Positions 17,853-27,000 of a DNA stretch of 64,000 nucleotides are shown in pieces. Source of the DNA: Ectobacillus antri (GTDB taxonomy: Bacteria; Bacillota; Bacilli; Bacillales; Bacillaceae_G); NCBI RefSeq assembly GCF_003852715.1, contig NZ_RIAV01000004.1:62001-126000 (forward strand), given 5' to 3'. Position 1 is the stretch's first letter; the number at the start of each line of letters is the position of its first letter. The position numbers and the translations under genes were made by a program. The notes beneath the pieces are model-generated. The model worked only from the letters and a program-made list of their open reading frames with translations, was not told the origin of the DNA and did not search any database.

Positions 17853-18437
17853 ATGACATTTTTATATTATTTCTTACGTGATCGAACTATATTGAAACTA
17901 CTTTTTATTGTAAATATATTAGGCACTATTTATGGATACATTTGGTATCAATATCAATTGGTTGAAACAGAGCCACAGTTTTTACTATTTGTACCAGATA
18001 GTCCAACTGCAAGCTTATTTTTTGTGTTTGTTTTATTGGCTTTTTTACTTCGTAAAAATTGGGGGCTGGTAGAAGCTTTTGCTATAGTGACCCTATTTAA
18101 ATATGGAATTTGGGCTGTTGTTATGAATGTCTTATTGCTACTTATAGAAGGAAATCTACACTGGACTGGATACATGCTCATAATCTCGCACGGGGCAATG
18201 GCAGTACAAGGTTTACTGTATGCGCCGTTTTATCGTATAAAAGGGTGGCACCTGACAGCTGCAGCGATTTGGACGCTACATAATGATGTGATTGATTATG
18301 TATTTAGACAAATGCCAAGGTATGGTGTGTTGGATATATATTATCAACCGATCGGTTATTTTACATTTTGGCTAAGTATCGTATCCATTTTTATTGCTTA
18401 TATATATGGGATGAAAAATAAGCGAATGAGTATGTAA
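17853..18437 (+). CDS. ypjA: YpjA, DUF1405 membrane protein
   Basis: Integral membrane protein of 194 residues with about six hydrophobic segments (for example LLFIVNILGTIYGYIWYQ and PTASLFFVFVLLAFLL). The family is DUF1405 and no function is known to me. The ATG at 17853 follows AAGGGAGG with 8-base spacing; an ORF extending upstream to 17781 would cover the mntD terminator and promoter, so it is rejected. First of the ypjA-ypjB-ypjC-ypjD block, same order as in B. subtilis. Confidence 0.85.
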   Translation: MTFLYYFLRDRTILKLLFIVNILGTIYGYIWYQYQLVETEPQFLLFVPDSPTASLFFVFVLLAFLLRKNWGLVEAFAIVTLFKYGIWAVVMNVLLLLIEGNLHWTGYMLIISHGAMAVQGLLYAPFYRIKGWHLTAAAIWTLHNDVIDYVFRQMPRYGVLDIYYQPIGYFTFWLSIVSIFIAYIYGMKNKRMSM

Positions 18438-18488
18438 GTTACATAAGTAAAGCTAGCCATGTAAGTTGTAAAAAGCCTTTCGTATTTT

Positions 18489-18518
18489 GTTCTATTCTTG
18501 TCCTATTTCTCATACATT
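18489..18518 (+). promoter_or_regulatory. Possible sigma-E (sporulation) promoter of ypjB
   Basis: GTTCTATT, 14-bp spacer, CATACATT. The -10 fits the CATACANT pattern of mother-cell sigma-E promoters and the -35 fits six of eight positions of GTCATATT. Inferred from consensus as I recall it. Confidence 0.45.
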
Positions 18519-18545
18519 CTAGTAGATGTTTTAGGGGGGACAAGA

Positions 18546-19295
18546 ATGAAGAAAATCATAATCTGCATGGTGTGGCTGATAATCTTAATTGCGCCGCTGC
18601 ATGCGGCGGCGGAGGATGAAATAAATCATCTATTGGACGAGTCTTGGCAATTGGTGAAACAGCAGGAGTATGATAAGGCAAGGCAAATATTGTTGTATGC
18701 ATCACAGCAGCAAATTCACGCTAAACTTCCGCAGCATGTGCAAGTTATCTCCACTGCATATAATAAGGCTATTGAAACAATGGGAGATGTTGTAAGCCAA
18801 CAGGAAGTTGAAAGTGATATGCTGGCGCTACGCCTTGTTATTGACGCGGAGAGTTCTCATTTTCAACCGTTGTGGCTAAGTAGAGAAACAGTGGTTATGA
18901 GCGCATTTGATCGGATTGAAAAAGCAAATTATGCTGAAAATAATGAACTATTTCGTGCGGCCATCAATGAGTTTTTATATGAAATGAACATTATCTATCC
19001 AAGTTTGCTTGTTGACTTACCTAAAGGTGAAGTAAAGCGCTTAGAGAAACATTTTGCTTATTTAGAAGATGTGAAAACAGTAATGGCTAATGCAAGCGGC
19101 AAACAACAATTGAGTACAATTAAGCATGATGTACAACAAGTTTTTCAATATCCGAAAACGGATGTGTTAGCAGGGTCAACGATATGGGTAATGGTTGCGA
19201 CCGGACTTATTATTATTGCAACACTTACTTACGTGGGTTTTCGAAAATACAAAGGCGAGCAAGAAAAAAAGCGCAGAAAATCAAAAAACGGTTAA
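18546..19295 (+). CDS. ypjB: Sporulation protein YpjB
   Basis: A 249-residue protein with an N-terminal signal sequence (IIICMVWLIILIAPLHAAA), a helical extracytoplasmic domain and a C-terminal membrane helix (VMVATGLIIIATLTYVGF) followed by a lysine/arginine-rich tail. Matches B. subtilis YpjB by position and architecture. The ATG at 18546 follows AGGGGGGAC. The sigma-E-like promoter upstream fits expression in the mother cell. Its biochemical role is unknown. Confidence 0.85.
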   Translation: MKKIIICMVWLIILIAPLHAAAEDEINHLLDESWQLVKQQEYDKARQILLYASQQQIHAKLPQHVQVISTAYNKAIETMGDVVSQQEVESDMLALRLVIDAESSHFQPLWLSRETVVMSAFDRIEKANYAENNELFRAAINEFLYEMNIIYPSLLVDLPKGEVKRLEKHFAYLEDVKTVMANASGKQQLSTIKHDVQQVFQYPKTDVLAGSTIWVMVATGLIIIATLTYVGFRKYKGEQEKKRRKSKNG

Positions 19296-19377
19296 GATAT
19301 ACGTAAGGCGTTTCATTTGACAACGAAATGGCTTAAAAAATACAATTAATATACAACTACATCATGGGAGGATATCA

Positions 19378-20058
19378 ATGCTGTATTTAATTTATTTTGC
19401 CATTATTTTGATTGTGCCGCTTATAGCGCAGGCGAAAGTAAGGAGCGCATACAGTAAGTATTCACAAGTATACTCTACATCTGGTATGACAGGTGCGCAG
19501 GTTGCACGTAAAATTTTGGATGCAAACGGCTTGTATGACGTTGCAGTAGAAGAAACACCGGGTTACTTATCAGATCATTATGACCCTCGTTCTAAAACGG
19601 TTCGCTTATCAACGAACAACTACTACGGTCATTCTGTAGCAGGAACAGCAGTAGCTGCACATGAAGTGGGCCACGCAATTCAAGATGCTAAGGATTATGG
19701 ATTTATGCGTTTCCGTCACGCGCTTGTGCCTATTGCAAACATCGGTTCTAATATGTCATGGGTATTTATTATGATCGGTATCTTTGCTCAATTATCGAAC
19801 ATGTTGTTGTTGGGAATTGTATTAATGGCAGCCGGAGTACTGTTTCAATTAATAACGCTTCCCGTTGAGTTTGATGCATCGAGCCGTGCAATGAAGCAAA
19901 TAGATGCGCTTGGTATCATTGATCCAGGCGAATCAAGAAGTGCGAAAAAGGTGTTGAACGCTGCTGCACTTACATACGTAGCTGCCGCAGCAGTTGCAGT
20001 ATTTGAGCTACTTCGTTTGGTTTTAATTTACACAGGTATGCAGCGAAGTGACGAATAA
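19378..20058 (+). CDS. Membrane zinc metallopeptidase, YugP family
   Basis: A 226-residue membrane protein with an N-terminal helix, the zinc metallopeptidase motif HEVGH (in AAHEVGHAIQ, about residues 93-102) and two or three further C-terminal hydrophobic segments. Similar in size and sequence to B. subtilis YugP (225). GGGAGG precedes the ATG. Substrate unknown. In B. subtilis yugP is elsewhere; its place between ypjB and ypjC here differs from that order. Confidence 0.88.
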   Translation: MLYLIYFAIILIVPLIAQAKVRSAYSKYSQVYSTSGMTGAQVARKILDANGLYDVAVEETPGYLSDHYDPRSKTVRLSTNNYYGHSVAGTAVAAHEVGHAIQDAKDYGFMRFRHALVPIANIGSNMSWVFIMIGIFAQLSNMLLLGIVLMAAGVLFQLITLPVEFDASSRAMKQIDALGIIDPGESRSAKKVLNAAALTYVAAAAVAVFELLRLVLIYTGMQRSDE

Positions 20059-20086
20059 AAGCAGAGTGGAATTCCACCCTGCTTTT
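20057..20086. terminator. Bidirectional terminator between the yugP-like gene and ypjC
   Basis: AAAGCAGAGTGG / CCACCCTGCTTT stem with an AATT centre; A tract on one side and T tract on the other serve both convergent genes. Confidence 0.85.
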
Positions 20087-20963
20087 AATTATGTAAAGGA
20101 TTTTTATTTTCATCTAAGGTAAATCCTTCTCCAACAACATCATGTACATCACTGACAGCAACGAAAGCATGAGGATCTACTGAGATGATAATATTCTTAA
20201 GCTTCACAATCTCATTTTTCGCAACAACACAATATAGTACATTGCGCTCAATCTTTGTGTAAGTACCAACTCCTTTTAAAAAAGTAGCGCCCCTGTCCAT
20301 CTCTGATAAGATTTTCTGTGCAATTTCTTCATTTTTGTCTGAAATAATTGTAGCGCCCTTAGCGGCATATGCTCCTTCTTGCATAAAATCAATGACACGT
20401 GCACCAACAAACACGGCTACGAGTGTATACATCCCTTGTGTATAAGAAAGATAAGTTAAAATGGATAATGCAATGACCACCGCATCAAATAAAAACATTG
20501 TTTTTCCCATGCTCCAACCGGCATACTTGTGTGCCAACCTTGCAATAATATCTACACCGCCCGTTGTACCTCCGAAACGGAAAATGATGCCGAGCCCTAC
20601 GCCGATAAAGATACCGGCAAATAAAGCTGCTAATGTCATATCTTTTTGTAGGTTAAGATGTAAATTAAATGCTTCATAGCGCTGAAAAATCCATAAAAAC
20701 ACAGAAACGCTTATTGTACCAATCAAAGTGTAGATAAAAGTAGTACGACCAAGCAATTTCCACCCTACGAAAAATAACGGAATGTTTAAAAGTAAGTTTG
20801 TATATGACGGATCGAGTTCAAATAAAAAATACAATAATAGTGTAATCCCGGTAAAACCGCCTTCCGCCAAGTGATTCTCAATGTTGATATTCACAATCCC
20901 AAATGAAAAAATAGCGGAACCGATGAGGATGAAAACAATATTGCGGATATGGATATTAATCAT
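20085..20963 (-). CDS. ypjC: YpjC, YitT-family membrane protein (DUF161/DUF2179)
   Basis: A 292-residue protein with five or six N-terminal membrane helices and a C-terminal soluble DUF2179 domain (GATFLKGVGTYTKIERNVLYCVV). Family members include YitT, YqfU and YvjA of B. subtilis. Transport is suspected but not established as far as I know. ACAGGGGG precedes the ATG on the reverse strand. Convergent to the YugP-like gene and divergent from mazG/ypjD. Confidence 0.88.
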   Translation of the reverse strand: MINIHIRNIVFILIGSAIFSFGIVNINIENHLAEGGFTGITLLLYFLFELDPSYTNLLLNIPLFFVGWKLLGRTTFIYTLIGTISVSVFLWIFQRYEAFNLHLNLQKDMTLAALFAGIFIGVGLGIIFRFGGTTGGVDIIARLAHKYAGWSMGKTMFLFDAVVIALSILTYLSYTQGMYTLVAVFVGARVIDFMQEGAYAAKGATIISDKNEEIAQKILSEMDRGATFLKGVGTYTKIERNVLYCVVAKNEIVKLKNIIISVDPHAFVAVSDVHDVVGEGFTLDENKNPLHN

Positions 20964-20996
20964 ATATATGCCCCCTGTTATGTATTACAACAACAT

Positions 20997-21025
20997 ATTA
21001 TAATGTATCCAATTAAACGTGGCAA
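20997..21025 (-). promoter_or_regulatory. Sigma-A promoter of ypjC
   Basis: On the reverse strand: TTGCCA, 17-bp spacer, TATAAT. Near-perfect; 34 bp upstream of the ypjC start. Confidence 0.7.
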
Positions 21026-21049
21026 ATTATGTACAAGCGGCTAAAAAAT

Positions 21050-21078
21050 TTGTCAAACATCGTGGAATTGGCTAACAT
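21050..21078 (+). promoter_or_regulatory. Probable promoter of the mazG-dapB operon leader
   Basis: TTGTCA, 17-bp spacer, TAACAT. It would start a leader of about 205 nt before mazG. Back-to-back with the ypjC promoter. Confidence 0.45.
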
Positions 21079-21130
21079 GAGAGGTAGTGGTGCTGTAAAA
21101 GGAAGGTGAGTTTTAAACGAATAAAAGTGC

Positions 21131-21168
21131 AGTGATAGGGCTTGAAAGAACGTATCTTTCACTTTTTA
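21131..21168 (+). other. Hairpin in the mazG leader, terminator-like
   Basis: TGAAAG / CTTTCA stem with an AACGTAT loop, followed by CTTTTTAT; AGTG and CACT can extend the stem after a bulge. Could be a weak terminator or the first element of the leader RNA. Confidence 0.4.
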
Positions 21169-21178
21169 TGACTTCTAA

Positions 21179-21281
21179 CCGTCGGTGCGACGGGGATCGC
21201 CTACTAAGATAACTGGAGGATACTTCGGTGTTCGTAGGAATCCCCTTCTTCAATCAGACCGCAAGGTTGATAAGGAGGGGG
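21179..21281 (+). ncRNA. Candidate switching leader RNA of mazG/ypjD-dapB
   Basis: Three hairpins can be drawn. A: CCGTCG-gtg-CGACGG (21179-21193). B: GGGGAT (21192-21197) with ATCCCC (21240-21245), CCTAC (21200-21204) with GTAGG (21234-21238), and inner ACTGGAG-GATA-CTTCGGT. C: CCCCTTCTT (21242-21250) with AAGGAGGGG (21272-21280), extended by CAATC/GGTTG. B and C share bases 21242-21245 and cannot both form in full. C hides the whole Shine-Dalgarno of mazG. This layout suggests translational control. I do not recognise the family. Confidence 0.55.
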
Positions 21282-21289
21282 AGTTCAAT

Positions 21290-21640
21290 ATGTTCGAGGT
21301 GATTAAAATGCAAAGAAAAACAATGCAAGAGATGCAACAAGAAGTTGATGCTTATATTGGCCAATTTAAAGAAGGATACTTCAGTCCACTTGCCATGATG
21401 GCAAGGTTAACAGAAGAATTAGGAGAACTTGCGCGCGAAGTGAATCATTATTACGGTGAAAAACCGAAAAAAAAGAGTGAGGAAGCACGTACAATTGAAG
21501 AAGAACTTGGAGACGTGTTATTCGTGACAATTTGTATGGCCAATAGCTTGAACATTGACCTAGAAGAAGCGCATAATAGGGTAATGAATAAATTTAATAC
21601 AAGAGATAAAGATCGTTGGACAAGAAAAGAGGGGGAGTAA
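21290..21640 (+). CDS. ypjD: MazG-like nucleotide pyrophosphohydrolase YpjD
   Basis: All-helical NTP pyrophosphohydrolase of the MazG/dUTPase-2 superfamily, 116 residues (B. subtilis YpjD is 111). Metal-binding acidic motifs are [10 protein letters not shown] and EEELGDVLF (the usual EExxE and ExxD pair). The ATG at 21290 lies 9 bases after AAGGAGGGGG, which is caught in a predicted stem; a later in-frame ATG at 21308 has no such site. Probably cleans damaged or non-canonical nucleotides. First gene of the operon through birA. Confidence 0.92.
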   Translation: MFEVIKMQRKTMQEMQQEVDAYIGQFKEGYFSPLAMMARLTEELGELAREVNHYYGEKPKKKSEEARTIEEELGDVLFVTICMANSLNIDLEEAHNRVMNKFNTRDKDRWTRKEGE

Positions 21641-21642
21641 AG

Positions 21643-22443
21643 GTGCAAACTATTCGCGTTATTCTTGCTGGCCCGAGAGGGAGAATGGGAAGAGAAGCTG
21701 TATTATTAATGGAGAGAACACCGCATTTTGAATTGGTCGGTGCAGTAGACTATAAGCATCACGGCACAAAACTGTGTGATATAGAAGGTATGCCAGCGCT
21801 TGCTGTACCAGTATACGGTACATTAGAAGCTTGTTTACAAGAAATAAACGCCGATGTTTTGTTGGACTTAACAAATCCTGAAACGGGAAAGCTGCACATA
21901 CATACTGCACTTAAGTATAACCTGCGCTCTGTGATTGGTACAACGGGATTTACAGAGGAAGAAATTACGCATTTAACTGCAACCGCCGAAGAGAAAAAAG
22001 TAGGTACCATTATTGCGCCAAACTTTGCGGTGGGCGCCGTTTTAATGATGAAGTTTGCACAAGTAGCTGCTAAGTACTTTGGTGATGTAGAAATTATCGA
22101 GCTTCATCATGACCAAAAGCTTGATGCACCTTCTGGAACAGCCCTAAAAACAGTAGATCTCATTCGCTCTGTACGTGAACCGAAACGACAAGGTCATCCG
22201 AATGAGGTAGAGCAGTTACCCGGTGCACGTGGGGCGGAAGTGGATGGAATTCATGTACATAGTGTAAGATTACCTGGTTTAATTGCGCATCAAGAAGTGT
22301 TATTTGGGGGAGATGGTCAGATGCTGACCATTAGACATGACTCATTTAATCGCGCTTCCTTTATGTCAGGCGTGAAAGTTGCCATTGAAACAGTGATGGG
22401 TATCGAGACTTTGATATACGGCTTAGAAAATATTATAGACTAA
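21643..22443 (+). CDS. dapB: 4-hydroxy-tetrahydrodipicolinate reductase
   Basis: Reduces the heterocyclic product of DapA with NAD(P)H in the diaminopimelate/lysine pathway. The 266-residue protein shows the Rossmann start [13 protein letters not shown] (a variant of GxxGxMG), TTGFT, and the substrate motif [15 protein letters not shown]. Start is GTG at 21643, two bases after the mazG stop and about 7 bases after AGGGGGA; the in-frame upstream ATG at 21616 lies within mazG. DAP also feeds peptidoglycan and spore dipicolinate. Confidence 0.97.
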   Translation: MQTIRVILAGPRGRMGREAVLLMERTPHFELVGAVDYKHHGTKLCDIEGMPALAVPVYGTLEACLQEINADVLLDLTNPETGKLHIHTALKYNLRSVIGTTGFTEEEITHLTATAEEKKVGTIIAPNFAVGAVLMMKFAQVAAKYFGDVEIIELHHDQKLDAPSGTALKTVDLIRSVREPKRQGHPNEVEQLPGARGAEVDGIHVHSVRLPGLIAHQEVLFGGDGQMLTIRHDSFNRASFMSGVKVAIETVMGIETLIYGLENIID

Positions 22444-22462
22444 GAGTAAAGGGGAGATGGTG

Positions 22463-22852
22463 ATGAAAATTGCCTTGATTGCGCACGATCAAAAAAAACA
22501 AGATATGGTTACCTTCGCATATGCATATAAGCCTGTGTTTGAACAGCATGAATTATTTGCTACGGGCACAACTGGTTTGCGAATTATGGAAGCCACAGGG
22601 TTACATGTAACACGTTTTCAATCAGGACCGCTTGGGGGAGACCAAGAAATTGGTGCAATGATTGCTAAAAATGATATGGACATGGTTATTTTCTTTAGAG
22701 ATCCTTTGACAGCGCAGCCACACGAGCCTGATGTAAATGCACTGCTTCGCTTGTGCGATGTGTACGCTATACCGCTTGCTACCAATATGGCGAGCGCAGA
22801 GCTTCTAATGCATGGATTAAAGCGAGGAGACTTAAATTACAGAAATTTGTAA
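22463..22852 (+). CDS. mgsA: Methylglyoxal synthase
   Basis: Converts dihydroxyacetone phosphate to methylglyoxal and phosphate, a glycolytic bypass. The 129-residue product begins [12 protein letters not shown] and contains [22 protein letters not shown] and the catalytic region [13 protein letters not shown], all typical. The ATG at 22463 is chosen because AAAGGGGAG lies 6-7 bases upstream; ATG 22457 and GTG 22460 are too close. Slightly shorter at the C-terminus than B. subtilis MgsA (137). Linked to the bacillithiol genes, which help detoxify methylglyoxal. Confidence 0.95.
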   Translation: MKIALIAHDQKKQDMVTFAYAYKPVFEQHELFATGTTGLRIMEATGLHVTRFQSGPLGGDQEIGAMIAKNDMDMVIFFRDPLTAQPHEPDVNALLRLCDVYAIPLATNMASAELLMHGLKRGDLNYRNL

Positions 22853-22862
22853 GGAGAACATT

Positions 22863-23549
22863 ATGTTAGATATATTAGCATTTGGAGCACATGCCGATGA
22901 TGTAGAAATTGGTATGGCTGCTACGATTCGTAAATATACAGCACTGGGATATAAAGTTGGTATTTGCGATCTTACACAAGCAGAACTTTCTTCTAACGGT
23001 AACGTGGAGTTACGAAAACAAGAGGCACAAGTTGCTGCTAAGGTGATGGGACTGACAAAGCGAATCAATTTAGCAATGCCTGATCGCGGCTTGCATTGGA
23101 GAGAAGAGTATTTGGAACAAATAACAGAAGTTATTCGTACATACAAACCTAAATTTGTGTTTGCACCGTATCGGGAGGATCGTCATCCTGATCACGCTTC
23201 ATGCGCGCGCCTTGTGCAGGAAGCTATGTTTTCTGCAGGTATTCGCAAGTATATGCCTCACCTTCCTGCACATAAAGCGACCGCTTTATATTTTTATATG
23301 ATCAATGGCTTTCATAAGCCTTCTTTTTGTATTGATGTAAGCGCGCATATGGAAGATAAGATTCGCACATTACAGGCGTATAAGAGTCAGTTTTTAGATG
23401 GAGAAGTGTCGACGCCACTGACAGATGGTTACATTGAATCTGTTATTGCAAGGGATAAGTTGTTCGGCAAAGAGGTAGGAGTTGCCTATGCGGAAGGCTT
23501 TATGACCAGCAGTGTATTGTTACATGATGTGTTGGGAGGGGTACAATGA
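22863..23549 (+). CDS. bshB1: GlcNAc-malate deacetylase, bacillithiol synthesis
   Basis: LmbE/PIG-L-family zinc deacetylase of 228 residues that removes the acetyl group from N-acetylglucosaminyl-L-malate. The metal motif AHADDVEIG is at residues about 9-17 and the second histidine lies in [19 protein letters not shown] precedes the ATG. Overlaps bshA by four bases (ATGA), so the pair is translationally coupled; these are ypjG and ypjH in older B. subtilis naming. Confidence 0.95.
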   Translation: MLDILAFGAHADDVEIGMAATIRKYTALGYKVGICDLTQAELSSNGNVELRKQEAQVAAKVMGLTKRINLAMPDRGLHWREEYLEQITEVIRTYKPKFVFAPYREDRHPDHASCARLVQEAMFSAGIRKYMPHLPAHKATALYFYMINGFHKPSFCIDVSAHMEDKIRTLQAYKSQFLDGEVSTPLTDGYIESVIARDKLFGKEVGVAYAEGFMTSSVLLHDVLGGVQ

Positions 23550-24688
23550 AGCTGAAAATTGGAATTACATGCTATCCGTCTGTAGGCGGTTCAGGTGTTG
23601 TGGGTACAGAACTTGGAAAACTGTTGGCAGAGCAAGGTCATGAGATTCATTTTATCACGTCTAGCATGCCATTTCGTTTGAATAAATTCTATCCGAACAT
23701 CTATTTTCATCAAGTAGAGGTGAACCAATATTCGGTATTTCAATATCCTCCCTACGATTTGGCACTTGCAAGCAAAATGGCTGAGATCGTAGATCGTGAA
23801 AAACTAGATGTTTTGCATGTACACTATGCTATTCCTCATGCCATTTGCGCCATTTTAGCAAAGCAGATGGCGCAGCGGGATGTAAAAATTGTGACAACTC
23901 TTCATGGAACAGATATTACTATACTTGGTTACGATGACTCTTTGAAAAACTTAATCCGTTTTGGGATTGAACAGTCCGATATTGTAACGGCCGTATCACA
24001 TTCTTTAGCGCAAGAAACAATAAATCAAATTTCGCCAAAGAAAGAAATTCGCACCGTACACAATTTTATTGATGAACGTGTATACAAGCGGCGTGATAGA
24101 GATCATTTAAAGCGAGAGTACGGGATTAAACCAGAAGAGAAAGTAGTTATTCATATCTCGAACTTCCGAAAAGTAAAAAGGGTAGGTGATGTTATTCAAA
24201 CGTTTGCTAAAATGGAGCAAGAAACGGCAGCTAAACTTTTGTTAGTTGGTGATGGGCCTGAACTTTGCGCAATGACAAAGCTGGTTAATAAGCTTGATTT
24301 GGACGAAAAAGTACTGTTTCTAGGAAAACAGGAAAATGTAGAAGATCTACTTTCTATTAGTGATTTGATGCTGCTTTTATCTGAAAAGGAAAGTTTTGGG
24401 CTTGTGTTGTTGGAAGCAATGGCTTGCGGTGTGCCTTGTATCGGAACTAATATCGGAGGGATACCAGAAGTAATTGAAGATGGTGAAACAGGATATATTT
24501 GTTCGGTGGGAAACGTGGCGGAAGTTGCTGCTAAAGCTGTTGCACTTTTACAAAATGAACCATTGCATACACAAATGAAGGAAAAGGCGCAACAAGCCGT
24601 ACTAGAAAAATTTAGTTCCGCAAGTATTTTAGCACAGTATGAATCTTTGTATCGTGAGCTGCTAGGTGATGGCTATGAAGCAGTTTGA
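23546..24688 (+). CDS. bshA: GlcNAc-malate glycosyltransferase, bacillithiol synthesis
   Basis: GT4 family glycosyltransferase of 380 residues that joins UDP-GlcNAc and L-malate, the first step of bacillithiol synthesis. It starts with the GT-B glycine loop ([16 protein letters not shown]) and has the nucleotide-sugar motif [20 protein letters not shown] with the EX7E glutamates. GGGAGGGG precedes the ATG. The start overlaps bshB1 and the end overlaps cca. Confidence 0.96.
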   Translation: MKLKIGITCYPSVGGSGVVGTELGKLLAEQGHEIHFITSSMPFRLNKFYPNIYFHQVEVNQYSVFQYPPYDLALASKMAEIVDREKLDVLHVHYAIPHAICAILAKQMAQRDVKIVTTLHGTDITILGYDDSLKNLIRFGIEQSDIVTAVSHSLAQETINQISPKKEIRTVHNFIDERVYKRRDRDHLKREYGIKPEEKVVIHISNFRKVKRVGDVIQTFAKMEQETAAKLLLVGDGPELCAMTKLVNKLDLDEKVLFLGKQENVEDLLSISDLMLLLSEKESFGLVLLEAMACGVPCIGTNIGGIPEVIEDGETGYICSVGNVAEVAAKAVALLQNEPLHTQMKEKAQQAVLEKFSSASILAQYESLYRELLGDGYEAV

Positions 24689-25853
24689 GGAAGCGGGTAC
24701 AATTATTCGCAAACTAAAGGAAGCAGGGTACGAAGCTTATTTTGTAGGAGGAAGTGTACGGGATTATATGCTTGGTCGCCCAATTGGAGATATTGATATT
24801 GCAACGTCCGCACTTCCCGAAGAAGTAATGCAGTTATTTCCAAAACATATTCCTGTTGGTCTTCAACACGGCACCGTAATTGTACTGTATAACGATATGC
24901 CTTATGAAGTTACGACGTACCGGACAGAGTCAGGGTATGAAGATTTCAGAAGACCGAATGAAGTGACATTTGTTCGATCGTTACAAGAAGATTTGCAGCG
25001 TCGTGACTTTACGATGAACGCAATTGCTATGACGGAGGACGGGACAATTGTAGATCCGTTTCATGGCAAGCAGGCGCTTGATAACAAAATCATCAAAACA
25101 GTCGGAGAGCCTAGTGAGAGGTTTCAAGAGGATGCTCTGCGTATGATGCGCGGCGTTCGATTTGTTAGTGCTCTTGGCTTTACACTAGAGCAAGAAACAA
25201 AGCAAGCCATTTTACAACATGCGCCTCTTTTGTTGCACATTTCTATAGAGCGTATTGCGGTAGAGTTTGAGAAACTACTGCTCGGTGCATATCCAGAACG
25301 AGCCTTATCTATTCTTGTGGAAACACATTTGCATCTTTACTTGCCGGGATTTGAGAAAAAAGAAGCAGAACTATTGCAAGCGACGTCTTATGCATGGAAG
25401 TATATACAAAATGATATTGCTGCATGGACTTTATTGTTACATCTAGCAGGTTTGGATGCGGGTATATTAAAGAACTGGAAGCTATCTAATAAAAAATTAA
25501 AAGCGGTGACTAAAGCTCTTGCGTTTTTACAACAGCGTTTCATTAAAAACTGGAGTGCTGAGATGCTCTATGAAGCAGGTAAAGAGACCGTTGCTCTAGT
25601 GGAGACAATATATGCTGTGTTACATAGACATGAGCCTGTAATTAAAGGCGTGATAGCAACATACAACGGCTTACCTATACATAACCGTCAGCAATTGCAA
25701 GTGTCGGGAAGAGACCTATTAGAATGGACAGACCAACCAGGTGGACCATGGACAGCGCAGCTACTGAATGAAATTGAGCATGCTGTATTACAAGGGGACG
25801 TTAGTAATGTCCGGGAACATATAAAGGAGTGGGTGAAGTGCAAACTTCAATAA
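24675..25853 (+). CDS. cca: CCA-adding enzyme (tRNA nucleotidyltransferase)
   Basis: Adds or repairs the 3' CCA of tRNAs. The 392-residue protein has the class II nucleotidyltransferase signature: [10 protein letters not shown] followed by DIDIAT with the two catalytic aspartates, then [11 protein letters not shown] and the [12 protein letters not shown] motif B region. The exact start is uncertain: ATG 24675, ATG 24669 and GTG 24666 are in frame; I favour 24675 because TAGGTGAT can serve as ribosome-binding site. Overlaps the 3' end of bshA. Confidence 0.93.
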   Translation: MKQFEEAGTIIRKLKEAGYEAYFVGGSVRDYMLGRPIGDIDIATSALPEEVMQLFPKHIPVGLQHGTVIVLYNDMPYEVTTYRTESGYEDFRRPNEVTFVRSLQEDLQRRDFTMNAIAMTEDGTIVDPFHGKQALDNKIIKTVGEPSERFQEDALRMMRGVRFVSALGFTLEQETKQAILQHAPLLLHISIERIAVEFEKLLLGAYPERALSILVETHLHLYLPGFEKKEAELLQATSYAWKYIQNDIAAWTLLLHLAGLDAGILKNWKLSNKKLKAVTKALAFLQQRFIKNWSAEMLYEAGKETVALVETIYAVLHRHEPVIKGVIATYNGLPIHNRQQLQVSGRDLLEWTDQPGGPWTAQLLNEIEHAVLQGDVSNVREHIKEWVKCKLQ

Positions 25854-26812
25854 GAAAGCAGCTTTTAGAATTGTTTTCAAAAGCTGATGGGGGCTTTCTA
25901 TCAGGGCAAATGATCAGTGAAAAGCTAGGATGTTCGCGTACGGCTGTGTGGAAACATATTGAGGATTTGCGAAAAGAAGGATACGAGCTCGAGGCAGTAA
26001 GACGTCTCGGTTATCGCATTGCGCAAAAACCTGATAAAGTGACTGCGAATGAAATTCATCTCGGACTTGAGACGGAGTATATTGGTCGTCATATTCATTT
26101 TCAAGAAACAGTAGATTCTACGCAAAAGATTGCCGCACGCCTCGGATATGAAGGTGCTCCGGAGGGGACGGTGGTCGTGGCTGAGGAACAGACTGCGGGA
26201 AGAGGTCGATTGAATCGGCAATGGTACTCACCGTCTGGAACAGGGATTTGGATGAGCATACTATTAAGACCCAATATCCCGGTTCATCAAGCACCGCAAC
26301 TTACCTTGCTTGCTGCTGTTAGTGTGGCACAAGCAATTGAAGAGATCGGTATTACCGTAGGGATTAAATGGCCGAATGATATCTTGATTGGCGGTAAAAA
26401 AGCAGTAGGAATTTTAACAGAGCTACAAGCTGATCCCGATCGTATTCATGCAGTGATTGTTGGTATTGGTATTAATGTGAATCAACAGTCGTATCATTTT
26501 GCGAGTGAGATTGAGAACATTGCAACATCTCTTTGTATTGAAACAGGAACGCATGTCAACCGGGCCACTCTTATGCAACGAATTTTTGCTAACATGGAAA
26601 AGCTGTATAAGGAGTATTTACAAAATGGATTTACGGTGATAAAAGTTTTGTGGGAGAGCTATGCAATTAGTATCGGCAAAGAAATCAAAGCTCGTACCAT
26701 GCACGAAACCTTGATTGGGACAGCAATAGGTATTACAGACGATGGTGTGCTAATATTGGAGGAAAAGAACGGAAGCATTCATTATATCCATTCTGCCGAT
26801 ATTGAAATTTAG
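25838..26812 (+). CDS. birA: Biotin-protein ligase / biotin repressor
   Basis: Bifunctional protein of 324 residues that biotinylates acetyl-CoA/pyruvate carboxylase and represses biotin genes. The N-terminal winged helix (SGQMISEKLGCSRTAVWKHI) is followed by the ligase domain with GRGRLNRQW, the central KWPNDILIGGKK and GIGINVNQ. GTG 25838 is favoured (AAAGGAG, 8 bases) over GTG 25829. Overlaps cca. Last gene of the mazG operon; a promoter and leader follow. Confidence 0.95.
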   Translation: MQTSIRKQLLELFSKADGGFLSGQMISEKLGCSRTAVWKHIEDLRKEGYELEAVRRLGYRIAQKPDKVTANEIHLGLETEYIGRHIHFQETVDSTQKIAARLGYEGAPEGTVVVAEEQTAGRGRLNRQWYSPSGTGIWMSILLRPNIPVHQAPQLTLLAAVSVAQAIEEIGITVGIKWPNDILIGGKKAVGILTELQADPDRIHAVIVGIGINVNQQSYHFASEIENIATSLCIETGTHVNRATLMQRIFANMEKLYKEYLQNGFTVIKVLWESYAISIGKEIKARTMHETLIGTAIGITDDGVLILEEKNGSIHYIHSADIEI

Positions 26813-26832
26813 TGGAAAAATGTTGCATCGCT

Positions 26833-26841
26833 TGTTATAAT
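26833..26841 (+). promoter_or_regulatory. Extended -10 promoter of panBCD
   Basis: TG-T-TATAAT, starting a leader of about 240 nt before panB. Confidence 0.55.
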
Positions 26842-26875
26842 GAATGCGAACATGGGCAGTATCTTCAAAGAACTG

Positions 26876-26988
26876 CACCTTACGTAAACAGATACAAGCA
26901 ATATTATTTTTAATCAAGGTGTATTTGTGTCATTCACGTAAACAGGTTTCTGCCTGGATCCAAATGGACTGGGACAGAGGGATGAATG
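26876..26988 (+). ncRNA. Tandem hairpins upstream of panB (pan-motif-like)
   Basis: Two copies of ACGTAAACAG (26882-26891 and 26936-26945) each sit directly 3' of a different stem arm: CACCTT (26876-26881) pairs with AAGGTG (26916-26921), and CATTC (26931-26935) pairs with GAATG (26984-26988). The stems differ in sequence but pair, while the decamer is invariant. I recall a pan RNA motif described upstream of pantothenate genes and often occurring in tandem; this fits in place and style, but I could not run a model. Confidence 0.6.
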
Positions 26989-27000
26989 TTGTGTAGAATC

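Noticed and set aside
21179-21245. A tRNA-like gene in the mazG leader
   Set aside because: The long stem-loop lacks a TTCGA T-loop, an anticodon arm and acceptor pairing of a tRNA.
21185-21289. N-terminal extension of MazG/YpjD from 21185
   Set aside because: Would translate the structured leader; the family N-terminus and the Shine-Dalgarno both point to 21290.
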